Below are positions 43,190 through 54,780 of a stretch of 64,000 nt of DNA, one piece after another. Position numbers and translations under genes: made by a program. Source of the stretch: Camillea tinctor (Eukaryota; Ascomycota; Sordariomycetes; Xylariales; Xylariaceae). Within the stretch, counting starts at the first letter, position 1. Each line of letters begins with the position of its first letter. The notes beneath the pieces are model-generated. The model ran no database searches. It had not been told where the DNA came from and was given only the letters and a program-made list of their open reading frames with translations. Location: positions 124,001 through 188,000 of the forward strand of contig MU394097.1 in the NCBI GenBank assembly GCA_022578605.1, read 5' to 3'.

Positions 43190-44695
43190 ATGATGGCTTT
43201 CTATTCAGTATCTGCCCTCACAAGGCCTATTATGGGCAGTCGTAGAAGCCTCTTTTGTCTATCTCGCTTGAAAACGTCTAATGCCCTTATTGCCATAAAC
43301 ACAATACGAAATAACAGTAGTTCTACTGCCAGCGCTGCCTCCCCACTTTCAACCTCTTATGCGAAGGATGCTGTGGGGCTCCCTACGCTTGGTGGTCCGA
43401 CTAAGAATAATAACGAACAAAATACTCCATCAATATGGCCATTGCAGCGGTTGACTACTGCTGCCCTTCTTCGAACGATATTTCTCAGCCGCTTGTTTAC
43501 GAGTCCCAAACTCTCTAGTTTCGGTCTAAAACTTCTTCAAGGGATAACAAATTCCCATCAGCCATTCCTGGACCCGGACAGGAACTGGTTGTTGAACCGA
43601 ATATTGCGAGCTGTGATATATAACAATTTCTGCTCTGGTGCTGAGCCTCTTGAGATTCGAAGAACTCTTGCTAGCATCAAGAATGTTGGATACGCCGGTG
43701 TCATTCTAACCTATGCCCGCGAGATTGTCGTTAACCATCTTGGAGAGGATAATCTTGATTCTGACCAAGTAGCAGCTCAGCAGATCCAGCAATGGCTTGA
43801 TGGGAACATGCAAACTTTATCTATGATTGACCCTGGTGACTATCTTGCGATTAAATACACGGGTGCTGGAGGCCGGGTAGCGAGTGCACTGACGACCGGC
43901 GAAAAGCCTCCGAAACAATTTCAAGAAGCTATGGATAAGCTATGCCAGCAAGCACAGGCTCAAGGCTCCCGAATCATAGTCGACGCTGAACAACAGGCGT
44001 ACCAATCCACCATTGACGAATGGACGGTCGATGTGATGCGGAAGTACAATCGTGGCAAAGAGGCCCTTGTATTGAATACTTACCAATCCTATCTTAAAGC
44101 CTCGCGGAAGATCATTCGCGACCATTTAGCGAGGGCGCAGAAGGAGGGATGGACGCTGGGAATCAAAGTAGTCAGAGGCGCGTACATTTCCAATGACATC
44201 CGCGAACGTATTCACGATACGAAGGCCGAGACTGATGCCTCATATAACGGTATCGCGCATGACCTTCTTGTGCGCTCTTTTGACGGCATAACTCGGAAGG
44301 ACTTCCCCAAGATACAGCTGTTCCTCGCCGGTCACAATGCAGACTCCATCCACAAAGCAGCACAATTACACAGAGACCTCACTTTGCAGGGCCTCAACCC
44401 AGGCGCACTCGAATTCGGTCAGCTTCACGGCATGGCAGACCATGTGAGTGGCGAGCTGCTAGCATATATCGATAGTTTAAGAGAAAGCAAAGGACCGTTC
44501 GGAAAGCAGGGGGCACTTGGACACGAAGCAATCCCTCGGGCATACAAATGCGCGACATGGGGCACTGTTCGCGAGTGCTTGGGTTTCCTCACACGACGAG
44601 CAGTAGAGAATCAAGGTGCTGCGGAACGGCTGCAGGACGGCTTGGCGGAAGCGAAGAGGGAACTCAAGGCGCGAATTTTCCGAACGCCTAGGTAA
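43190..44695 (+). CDS. Proline dehydrogenase (mitochondrial)
   Basis: A single exon of 501 residues; the first ATG is 43190 (a TTG upstream is in frame). The FAD enzyme oxidises L-proline to pyrroline-5-carboxylate. The N-terminus is basic and hydroxylated with no acidic residues for about 60 positions, fitting a mitochondrial presequence. The barrel domain shows SRIIVDAEQQAYQ, NTYQSYLKAS, LGIKVVRGAY (VRGAY near residue 328), LFLAGHNADSI, EFGQLHGMADHVS, RAYKCATWGTVRECLGFLTRRAVEN (RR near 469), all standard PRODH blocks. Compared with most fungal copies the usual YxPYG before the Glu-Cys-Leu is KCATWG. It is divergent from a Zn2Cys6 gene and upstream of the next pathway enzyme. Confidence 0.95.
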   Translation: MMAFYSVSALTRPIMGSRRSLFCLSRLKTSNALIAINTIRNNSSSTASAASPLSTSYAKDAVGLPTLGGPTKNNNEQNTPSIWPLQRLTTAALLRTIFLSRLFTSPKLSSFGLKLLQGITNSHQPFLDPDRNWLLNRILRAVIYNNFCSGAEPLEIRRTLASIKNVGYAGVILTYAREIVVNHLGEDNLDSDQVAAQQIQQWLDGNMQTLSMIDPGDYLAIKYTGAGGRVASALTTGEKPPKQFQEAMDKLCQQAQAQGSRIIVDAEQQAYQSTIDEWTVDVMRKYNRGKEALVLNTYQSYLKASRKIIRDHLARAQKEGWTLGIKVVRGAYISNDIRERIHDTKAETDASYNGIAHDLLVRSFDGITRKDFPKIQLFLAGHNADSIHKAAQLHRDLTLQGLNPGALEFGQLHGMADHVSGELLAYIDSLRESKGPFGKQGALGHEAIPRAYKCATWGTVRECLGFLTRRAVENQGAAERLQDGLAEAKRELKARIFRTPR

Positions 44696-45975
44696 GCGGT
44701 ATGAATAGGACCCGATTTGATAGGGGTACGTGACCCTAGAGGAGTATATGGGATACTCACACAAGGAATCGCATTTTTATGAATAACGACATTTGTGTTT
44801 ATGAAAAGTCAAGGACGTAAATAAGATTCTCTTAACCATGAACCTATGTTATGCCTCTAGAAAGTGCTCACCAGATCTAAGCTGGTGACATTAGCTTTGT
44901 GGTACCCCCTAAAAAAGGCCATGTTGTATACATCACCGCCACCATTGGGAAGTTGGTCATAAGACAGAATTGAACAACATTAAAGTACATACGACCATAG
45001 GACTCAGAGAACTCGGCATCCCGTCCGCTCTGCCCTAGATAAACTGGGTACCGCCAGATTAGTAGTTGGGTCGGTGACGACCAGCGAATCCCTGGTGTTG
45101 TATGTTTTTTTTTTTTTGCCTTTCCCCTTTCGTTTGTTTAACACTTTCCTCGTCCCTCTTTCCAACGCATCAAGCCTTTGAATACATATCTACGTCTTTA
45201 TAATCAAAACCTATGAAAGGATCTGGATCAATAATTTGCTCTAGAGCATAAGAGTATATTGGCCTGCTTTGCGGAAGTGTGTGGGATCTGGAATTAAGGC
45301 GAATTATTCAACGAAACGCAAAGTTATATAGGATAATATATATAATAGCGTGGCTTATACGGACGCCGGGGAGTGGAGGGCACGGATTTCGGTGTGTTTC
45401 ACATTGATCAGTGGCTTAGTTCTAGCTCTCGGCTTAACAAACCTCTGGTCCAAAATCGTAGTCAACATCGATCACGACAATAATCCTGTTGTTCTACCCT
45501 CCTCACAATCTAAAATAACTTGGAAGAAATTTGAAGAATTGAAAATCTTCTCATTACCCATTAAACCGTGCCATTCATAATGTTTGCTCAGGTCACACCC
45601 GGATTGCATATACCCCTATCATAATCATTCGCTCGTCATATACCTCCCTGACGCCCCCACGACACGAGCTATCATCTTGATGCGGAGAAATACCAAGAAG
45701 TAGGTGAATGATAAGTATTATCAATCATTATATTCGAATTGTCTAGTCAAGTTCCTATCTTCGGCGTTGTTGATTAGGGTGCATTCATCGGTAATGAAGT
45801 CCGCAAGTGGGGCATAATCCGGAAACGAAGTGCGAATCCTAGTTAGGTAGATAAATCACCCTATCTCAGGTACTATAGCTTTGCTAAACAGTAATTTATA
45901 TTATCCTAGGCTCTATATAAGAGGAATTGATGTTTATTTCATGGTGTTGGAGGCGTAACTATTCACGGTATTAAT
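44696..45975. other. Intergenic region between proline dehydrogenase and P5C dehydrogenase
   Basis: A poly-T run is at 45107-45118. A 76-codon frame (45350-45580) has one hydrophobic segment but no support. There is no permease gene, which the Aspergillus prn cluster has at the corresponding place. Confidence 0.55.
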
Positions 45976-47807
45976 ATGCAGAGCATCAGGAGTCTACGCT
46001 ATATCAACACGCCACAGTGGCGGTTGAACACTCTCAAATGCCAGAAACGTTTGACGTCAAGATTGACAGTGCCTGCGTTTTATAATGAACCTGCAGTGAG
46101 CGATCGATTTAATGTCACATGTTCTGATTCCATGCTAAGTACTATTCAATAGAAACTATACGAGAAAGGGTCACCGGAAAGAGATGAGCTTACCCGGGCT
46201 CTACAACGAATGAAAAAACAACTACCTATCAAAATACCCATCTCAGCAAGTAATAGAGTTGTAAGCCATGCTTGATGTCACTATACCAAAGGAACTAGGC
46301 ACTGATTACCGTTTGCCTTCAGATCAACTCTTCTGCTACATGTACCCAACTTAATCCCTCAAGGCATATAGAGAGTGTTGCCCATTATGCGTCAGCTTCG
46401 GCTAGCGACGTCGATACCTGTATCGATGCCGCACTGAAGGCCAAACCAGAGTGGGAGGTACTTCCTTTTGAGGATAGAGCTTCAATTTTCCTGAGAGCAT
46501 GTCACCTCATCACAGGGAAATACCGATACGAATTGATGGCTGCGACAATGCTTGGTCTCGGTAAGAATATCTGGCAAGCCGAGATTGACGCATCTCTAGA
46601 GACAGTAGACTTCTTCCGCCAGTATATCGAAGCATGCGAGGAGCTCTTTTCTCAACAACCAAAAGTGAACGATAGAGGGGTTTGGAATAGGATGGAATAT
46701 CGACCACTAGAGGGGTTTCTGTACTCCATCTCCCCGTTCAACTTCACTGCGCTCGGAGCAAATTTGGTGGGGCCAGCAGCCATGCTCGGTAATGTTGTGA
46801 TTTGGAAACCATCGGACTCAGCTCTTCATGCGAGCTGGATTCTTCACCAAATTCTCTTGGAAGCTGGGTTGCCGAAAGATGTCATTCAGTTTGTCCCTGG
46901 CGATGCAGAAGTGGTCACCGACGCTGTCTTGAGCAGGCCTGAATTTGCCGGCTTGACGTTCGTTGGATCGACGGCTGTCTTTAAGGAACTCCAGGGCAAG
47001 ATCGGGAAGGCGGTATCTGAGGGTAGATTCAATCAATATCCAAGGGTAATTGGGGAGACGGGTGGCAAGAACTTTCACTTGGTACACTCATCTGCAAATG
47101 TGAAGAACGCAGCGTTCAACACCCTGCGCGCCGCCTTTGAATATCAAGGTCAGAAGTGCTCAGCCTGCTCTCGCGTATACGTCGCAGAGTCGGTTTGGCC
47201 AGAATTTAAGAAAATCCTGCAAGAAGAAACGGCGAAGATGAAGGTCGGGCCGCCAGAGGACTACGGAAATTTCGTCAACGCCGTTATCCACGAGAGGTCT
47301 TTCGATAAACTTAACGAAGTTATCGAATCAGCGAAGTCGGACCCCGAGTTAGAACTAATCGCTGGCGGCAAGACGAGTAAGGAAAGCGGTTTCTTCATCC
47401 ACCCAACTATATACAAGACTAGCAACCCCCGGCACGATATCATGTCACGGGAACTCTTCGGTCCTGTACTCTGCGCTTACGTCTACAAGGACACAGAGTT
47501 CGACAAAACCTTAGACCTCATCAACACGACGTCTCGCTATGCTTTGACCGGTAGCGTATTCGCCAATGATGTTCACGCATCGCGCCGGGCACAAGATGCA
47601 TTGAAACATGCAGCTGGAAACTTCTACTTGAACACAAAGTGTACGGGTTCCGTTGTTGGCCAGCAGCCGTTCGGCGGCAGCCGCGACAGTGGCACGAACG
47701 ATAAATCGGGCACGGTTGCGTTGGTTCAGCGATATACCAGTGTCAGGACGATTAAGGAGGATTTTGAGCCTCTGGATTCGGTCCAATATCCATCGAATGT
47801 AGTCTAG
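45976..47807 (+). CDS. Delta-1-pyrroline-5-carboxylate dehydrogenase
   Basis: Three exons (45976-46095, 46153-46260, 46323-47807) give 570 residues. The enzyme (aldehyde dehydrogenase ALDH4 family) converts P5C/glutamate semialdehyde to glutamate with NAD in mitochondria. Exon 1 encodes a basic, Arg-rich presequence and VPAFYNEPA, which joins exon 2 KLYEKGSPERDEL, the exact family start. ALDH4 blocks follow: YSISPFNFTA, WKPSDSA, general-base Glu321 in GETGGKN, catalytic Cys355 in YQGQKCSACSR, ELFGPVLC, QQPFGGSRDSGTNDKSG. Both introns are GT-AG. With proline dehydrogenase 1.3 kb upstream on the same strand it completes the proline-to-glutamate pathway, equivalent to prnC in Aspergillus. Confidence 0.95.
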
Positions 47808-50097
47808 ATATACGTGAACATGTTACACATATGGGTTTCCTTGTATATCATAGGTTGGTCTTGCAGGGAGTAGGGATGTGTCTGCGTTTGAGCAGAGTAT
47901 GAATCAACCAATCATGTTGCAGAATGAATATTCGTATTGCCTCATATGGTAAATGCTTAAATAGTCCCACTATTTCCGATCTGTCGCTGCCGTCATGGGT
48001 TCATCCTTAGGGACCGTACCTGACATGTGATTCAAATATTCATATTATGTCTTAGGAACATATAAATATTCTTTCTATATCGGTTTGAATACACTAGCAG
48101 GTCTACTATTTTTAGGTTTAACACCATTAACACTCCTAAAGGCCGGAAATCGGATTTATAGCTACGTTTATCGGGTTGGGTCAAGGGTAGGCACGATTTA
48201 TCATGAAAACATTGAATACTAATCAATTTTACAAGTCCAATGGTTACGATATTTTATAAGTCGATTGGCGATTCGAAGTAGATTTTTGATCCTCGGCAAT
48301 CCGCAAAGGTCCCAAGCTGGTCAATCTTAATATGTGGAGTTTAGCTTCCTGCAAAAGACTGGCCGTAACCTATATAGATTAGATTAAATCACATTGTCTA
48401 TAACATCTCTTAATAAGATGGTTCTCAAGAGGGCGTGATATTTCTATCCGACTGCTGCCTCTAGATTGCTGCAGTTGTGTACCGCTGCTCATCTATCGCG
48501 TACACTATATAAAAGCTAATTGCCGAAGGGCAATTAATGTTCGCTTTTGCTATATCATCATAATTCGCGTAAATGATCATGGGCGGTTCAAATACCTTAG
48601 AAAGGAGTTCTTTAGCGATAAATACAATAGTGGCAGACTGCTTTTTCATCTTTCTCGCTTCGTTGCGAACCTCTTTACTGACACATTCGCTCAAGGAGTT
48701 ATGAAATTTAGCTTTCTTACCTCTAGTAGTGTAGCTAGGGCTAATTGAAATGGAACTATGACATTAGTGACAGCAATATTTTCACGATGCAAAAACAATA
48801 TGCTCCAACATTTGTGTCAAAAGACACCTCTTCGCACCCATAACAACCAGAAGTTTCAATCTATCTCGAGAGAAGCTCACGGTCATCAATTCCGCGTACG
48901 GTTTTAAGGAAAGAGGTTGTGTTTCAATAAGAAATTGATCTCAATGTTGAGCTGCATGTGTAAGTAGGCTTTTTTAGAGAGAGATGTATGAATAATTCCG
49001 CTGGCGACACCGAGAGTATCATGTTAGACTAGAAACCCACTAGTAATGTTGTAAGGACGAGTAAACACATCTTTGGTGATGGTCACATTTTCGTGCCGGA
49101 GGCTGCTCGCCGGTCCTGCAAAATTGTTATGTTAACCTTTGTGGGGAGTGTGCCTGCGCGTCAAATTGCTTGCATCTTTGTCTGATATCAGCATCAATCA
49201 AATGGGGGGGCATGAGAAGTTGTTTATCTTGCGAAGGCGATCCATGGGGTTACCTTTGGTGTGGTAGAAGAAAATAAAGTACATTTGCTATGAATAATTC
49301 GTACCTGTACGAAGATAATTGTTATGATGGACAGTTTATCACTAGCCAGTTTTCAGAAGGTGGGCCATGGAAGATGTTTGAGTAAATCTGAACTTGGGGT
49401 TTAGATGGTGATTAGAATGTGTGCGCTTCACTATGCTTTCTGATGACGGCAATCAATAGCCCGCATAATTATCGTTGTGTTTCAGTACATAGACATGGTC
49501 GTGAAAGTTGGGACGGCAGGTAACTTAATAGGACATACATAGCCTCGGGCAGCATTCTTTGGTCTCCGACATAGCAGCGATGTTTCGGTATCCATTCGGA
49601 AAGTTCTGCGAGATTTATATGAATGCAGGTTTGAGAACGTGATAACCTACCTAACCTACATTTTTCGTAGACGGGAGGGAGTTGGGTTCCCTAACAGATA
49701 AAGTAGTCTAGGTTGGGATTCTATGTGCTAATGTATTTACTTATGCATTTGAGATGGTGTACAGCCAACGGTCCTAATATAGGATTTTTGTTGCCTCCAC
49801 TTCAGGGCAGTGTCCTAAAATATCTAGCAAGAGTAATTTATTCCGACGGGAAAGTAAAAATAGGCGATCCAAACTTGCTAACATATGCCAAGAGTGGCAA
49901 GGGGGGCCATCATGGGATTCCCCGCATCCGATAAAAAAGGAGGGTCTGTGGAGAATATGGTTGGAGGGCGTAGAGGAACCCTGATTAACCTCATGTATAC
50001 CCCAATTTTACCTATTTCATATCTCATTCTCCTCTAACCAAGCCAGTGCCATAGAGGAATCTTCGTCCGACATCCTAGATCGTCAATATAGCAAGCG
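47808..50097. other. Intergenic region, about 2.3 kb
   Basis: No gene is recognised. The best frame is a 77-codon minus-strand one (48461-48694; KMKKQSATIVFIAKELLSK) with no family features. I searched the right end for a zinc-cluster exon for the following gene and saw none. Confidence 0.5.
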
Positions 50098-51690
50098 ATG
50101 GCTGGCCAGGGCCCATCGGTCCGTCCCTACTCGGACTTATCGGTGTCATTACTCTCGAGCACTACCGAACTGGGAGGTCTGAGTCGCCCCGAGCTACAAT
50201 CTCCGTTAACCAGTCGGAAGGAGGCTCGATATTTCATGCATTACATCCAGAATTTGTCGTCGTGGGTATGTTGACCCTTGGATTCACCTGGCCCAGACCA
50301 TTGTTTACTGACGTCACTCTGCAATACCAAATTCAGGTTGATACTAACGACTTGGACAACCATTTCCGCACGGAGGTTCCCCGGCGGGCCCTGCACTTGC
50401 CCCTCCTGGCATACTCCATCCTGGCGTTCTCTTCGCGCCATCTTAGTTTCTGCTTGAAGAAAGAGGACCCCAACTGCACCAAGTACTATAGTAGCGCCAT
50501 CCAGCTGCTTATTCCCATGTTGGATGACCCCATCACTGCTCATACCGAGAACACCTTGGCAGCTATTGTTCTGCTCCGTCTCTATGAGGAAATGGCCGGT
50601 ACGTCGTTGGACTTAGCTGCTCATAATCCCTAGTAGCAGAATCTTTTACCAAGTGGATATTGACACGGCGCTTAACAGATGTGGACTCGGCCACTCATCT
50701 CTCTGGAAGTTCCCTCCTGTTAAACTCTATCTCTGAGCTTGCTACAGGAGGAGGCCTCGGCGAAGCTGCCAGTTGGATAGTCCTCCGCCAAGATATATAC
50801 GTATCGATCAAGACGTCCAAACCGCTTTCAATACAGCTGGATAGCTATAGGGGCTCTGCCTCTTTCACAAGGGACGATGCCGGATCCATAGCAAATCAGG
50901 CCGTCTTCCTATGTGGCAGGGCGCTACGATATGCGTTCCAACCTGGCGCCCATCTTGACGTTAGTGAGTGGGAACAGCTACGCGAAGATGTGGAGAGGTG
51001 GTATGAATCTAAGCCACGGGACTTCCGGTCTTACTACATGGAAGACCCAACGACTATGGGTCCTAATCATCGTTCCTCTGCATTCCCAACATTGTGGATG
51101 TCGAGGCCCGCCTATAGTGCGTGATAACTCCTCTCTCTCTTGTGATTCTATAGATGCAGCAGGATACATATGGCTAACGCTGCTTACTAGTTTCGGGCTA
51201 TCAGTACTACTATCTCAGCCGCATAATTCTCGCGATATTTGATCCTAGTCTGTGGATTCCGAGCTTTGACGCATTTAAAAGACGCAGAGAAGCAGAGGTA
51301 GGTTAGGGGGCAGGGGGTTTGAATGAATCATTTCCGTCCATGTGACTAACTATCGACTGCTTAGGCCTCCGTGCTCAAAAATCTCCGGTTGGTTGTTGGT
51401 CTTGCTGTTAAGCATCCGTCCGTATCCAACGCCGGGTTCACTGCACACCACATCCTACTTGCATGTACAGTCCCTCTCTTCCCCTTGAAGTGAACATAGA
51501 AAGATTCTAATCATGTTACCTCGTAGGTGGGTCGTACTTGCGTGACGCAAGGGAGCAATTTGAAACAATACAGTTCTTAGAGCATATAGAGGCAACGACG
51601 GGGTGGCCCACTGCTAAGTTAGTGGGCAAGTTACGTGTGCAGTGGTCCTCACGTCAAAAGGAGAATCCCTTAGTGTCACAAGCCATATAG
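50098..51690 (+). CDS. Fungal-specific transcription factor domain protein without zinc cluster
   Basis: Six exons (50098-50265, 50337-50598, 50679-51116, 51191-51297, 51365-51464, 51527-51690) give 412 residues; every junction keeps frame. The protein begins directly in the regulatory domain: LTSRKEARYFMHYIQNLSSWVD, HFRTEVPRRALHLPLLAYSIL, AFSSRHLSF, AAIVLLRLYEEM, LRQDIYVSI and GYQYYYLSRIILAIFDP, the usual order in Zn2Cys6 regulators. No Cys-rich segment precedes it in 400 bases upstream, though an AG at 50089-50090 could be an acceptor for an exon I cannot find. It is clearly related to the gene at 52064-54237, which faces it tail to tail. It is either a regulator lacking DNA binding, a truncated copy, or incomplete at its 5' end. 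Confidence 0.82.
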
Positions 51691-52063
51691 GTAAGCCGGA
51701 GATACTTCACTGTGGAGTAAGTATAAGCACCACTTGATATGGATAGTAATGTAATATCATCATGGTATTTTCGTTTTTATGTGCGACTTAGATAGCTGCG
51801 TGCTGGATAGATTGTGATAGTGACAGATCTAGAAATCACATTTATGTATGAATAGATGTGGATAAGGCGCACTGCCAAGGTGTAGTCTAGCATTTAGTTT
51901 TGGTTATCATGTTCTATGGTTATATGAAGAAACTCCGGATAATATAGAGCTAGGCAATATATTAATTATCTTTCCATGCATCTCTAAGAGTATCTCGACT
52001 AAGTAATATCAGCTCAGTCTATGTTGTAACCCAAGATATAAACCTCATAGGGTGGGTTGTGGC
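51691..52063. other. Convergent 3' region between the two regulators
   Basis: It is AT-rich, with no coding content seen. Confidence 0.6.
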
Positions 52064-54237
52064 TTACGCTTTGGTTGTGTTCCATCCGAATTTCCCCGTT
52101 GTCTTAGTTAGAATGTTGAAGAAAGTTTCTTGCTCATCTGGTTCAGTGAAGCGATCCCCAGCCAAAGAGATTGCCATGCATGCCGCTCTTTTCACTTGGT
52201 TAGTTTTCGTTGGGCTTTAATAAAATAGTATTAACCTACAAGTATGCTGGGCTGATAGTACTTATTGATTCGGCTATGCCGCATATTATCTTGACGTATT
52301 CTTTGATATGATCCTGAAATGGTTGAGCAAGGGTCCCCAGTAGTTAAGGGTGAACTTACCTCCATCAATCGAGACGTCTCCTTTTGTCTAATACCAATTC
52401 GTGGTGTTTTAGGATCATGTGCTATGAGTAGAAGTCGGCATAGGTAGTAGTATTGCAGGCCAGCTGCGACGAAACCATTGAAGAGCCACACTTCGGGGAG
52501 AAGGTCGCCGTGTGTAGGTTCGCTGACAAAGATTGGTGTGAACGATGCTGGTTTGGATTCCATCCATGCTATCGAACCTTCCAGCAAGGCATCATATGCC
52601 TCAACGCTCTGTGCATCCCCGAAACAGTATTGGATTACGTCCAATAGCTGCAATGTAATCCTATTCGCCCAAGTGCAATCATCTGCTGGCTCAGTTGAGC
52701 GGTCCAATTTTATGTCCCTGGAGTCTATTCTGACCGGTTCCTCGTAGATTACAGCTATATATATTTCTTGTCGCAATGAGGACCAGAACAAAGCCTCGAC
52801 GAATTGTGTTTTGGGTAAGAAAGGAGCTTGTGTGGTCAATATGGAACACACATGGTGCTGAGACTGATCTGTGCTCGAATAAGAAGGAGAGCCTAATCAG
52901 GGTCCAATAATTAGCAACCATTTTAGCCCTCATGCAAGTCAATTTTGACCAAACATGGGGTATTGGTCAATATAGGTGCACTTTACCTTCAAGGTTCTGA
53001 CACAAGCGGTGCAGTAAGAGAGCACCAAATAGATTTTCATCCAAAGGTTGTTCATTGTCATACCTTGTCAGTGATATATACTGCTGAACTTGTCGCTGAT
53101 ACCGAAGCTCAATATCAGACTCTATATCCTTCGGTCTATCTAAGTGCTTAGATGACACTGCTAGAATTGACTCAAGCAAAATAGAATCAGCAATTGCTCT
53201 TTGCACGATCTCTGCAGTGAAGCTCCTAGCCGGGTCGTCAAGTTCGAAGGCTGGAGCAAGACTTTCTACGAAATGACGAACTAGATCAGCTTCAGAGTGA
53301 CTTCTTATCAACGTTCCTAACTGTTCGTTTCGAGGATGAAATGAGATAGCCGGGATAGGCAAATGCTCTAAGAGATTTCTATTATCGCCATAATTGATCT
53401 GCGACAATTCATGTCGACAATCGCCCCCATGAGACCCGCTTCGGTTTGGTGAAAGTGAGGGATGCGTCGATAAGTTTTCGCTGTAGTTTTCAATTGGTTC
53501 TAGATCATGTCTTGAAGACGTCGATCGATTCGCTAACGATCCTAAGTCAAAATGTATAGATGTTCTTCTACCTGGTGAAAGCCTCAAAACTTCAGAGATG
53601 TGAGGAAGGGTGGCAAGACCTTCGCCAAACCCATCTCGACCAATAGTTGGTCTGAGAGGTGGACTAACATAACTACCTGCAGTAGGTGACGTAGCAACTT
53701 CAAGCTCAGAAGGAGGGTCATCATCAAATAAGACGCCTCCGTCGTATAGGCTGCATATTTCCTGGCTTTGGTCTATGAACTGTGTTCTTTTACCAGAAGT
53801 GCGGACCCAACGTTGGCTAAGTGAAAATTGGTGCGATTGCTCGTAGATTCTTCACATTTCAATGTTAGTCTAGATCGAATTCAAACATGTGAATGGTGGG
53901 AGTATCTTACCGAAAGCGGACACGAAAATTGCGCCCACATGGAAGTCTTTTACGACTACAGCGAGAGCAGGGCTCTTCTCCGTCACCTACATCGACGATG
54001 GTCAATAGATAGCGTCCACGATAATGCTGAAGGGTGGCGGAGTCGCACACTTGAGATGGCTAGAATGACGATGAAATGACACACATAAGCCAATGAACTA
54101 ATCGGATGGAGGGGATGAGGTAAAGTCTAGACTTGCCTTCTTCGACAATTCTGGAATAAGTCAGTATACACATTACAGGTTCCTGGAGTAGGGTTCCTTA
54201 CGTCGCATCCGCGGTTTTTCTTTCCGCTTATAGGCAT
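52064..54237 (-). CDS. Zn2Cys6 transcription factor with micro-exons
   Basis: Eight exons on the minus strand: 54237-54202, 54150-54137, 54059-54049, 53986-53911, 53849-52987, 52892-52360, 52313-52240 and 52187-52064, 576 residues. Joining the first four exons gives Cys at 11, 14, 21, 27, 30 and 37 (GCDNCRRSHLKC then DGEEPCSRC), a perfect C-x2-C-x6-C-x5-C-x2-C-x6-C cluster. Exon 2 is 14 nt and exon 3 only 11 nt; the intron between them (54060-54136) starts with GCAAGT, the standard GC-AG donor. The regulatory domain matches the gene at 50098-51690: LVRHFVESLAPAFELDDPARSF, LRQEIYIAV, WMESKPASF, GLQYYYLCRLLLIAHDP. Its start is 543 bp from the divergent P450 start, so it may regulate that gene (inference). 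Confidence 0.82.
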
Positions 54238-54780
54238 TATTCCCGCAAAAAGAGAAAAGGCGAGGAGCAGAGAACTAGAATAAAACGAAGCGAAAAAAAG
54301 ACGGGCTGCTTTCTCGGTATTTTAATACCACATTCGGCAGACTTGGTAAAAGGGATAATGTCATATGAGACTAGATTGTGGGGATCCCGTGGGGAATTGT
54401 GGACAGCTCAGTGCGCTATGCATCCCAATGGCGGGATAGTATTCGTCTGTGCATCTGCGGGGAACCCCTGCTCGTTCACGATGTAGTAAGGGATATACTA
54501 TCGTGAAGTAAACAGGAGACAGTTAATTGGTGCAGTCTCACTTGTAGCCTTGCGACCCAGAGCACCACTCTTGGGCTTAGAAGCAAAGAAAAATGAAGAT
54601 ATTTAATAGAGGCGGTCGTTCTGATCATCGAAGTGTAGAATATCTACGGTGACATAGGATTCATACGTTAGCTCTCGTCGAGGTTTATTTATATTCAACA
54701 ACCCCCAGTTGCCAACAACCCACTGACTATAACATACCCACAGACTGGAATACTGCGATCAATTGTCTTCGTCTTCCACC
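54238..54780. promoter_or_regulatory. Divergent promoter region, regulator and P450
   Basis: 543 bp lie between the two starts. I see A-rich runs next to the regulator and a GTTTATTTATATTC TATA-like stretch at about 54684-54697 before the P450. No defined operator was identified. Confidence 0.35.
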
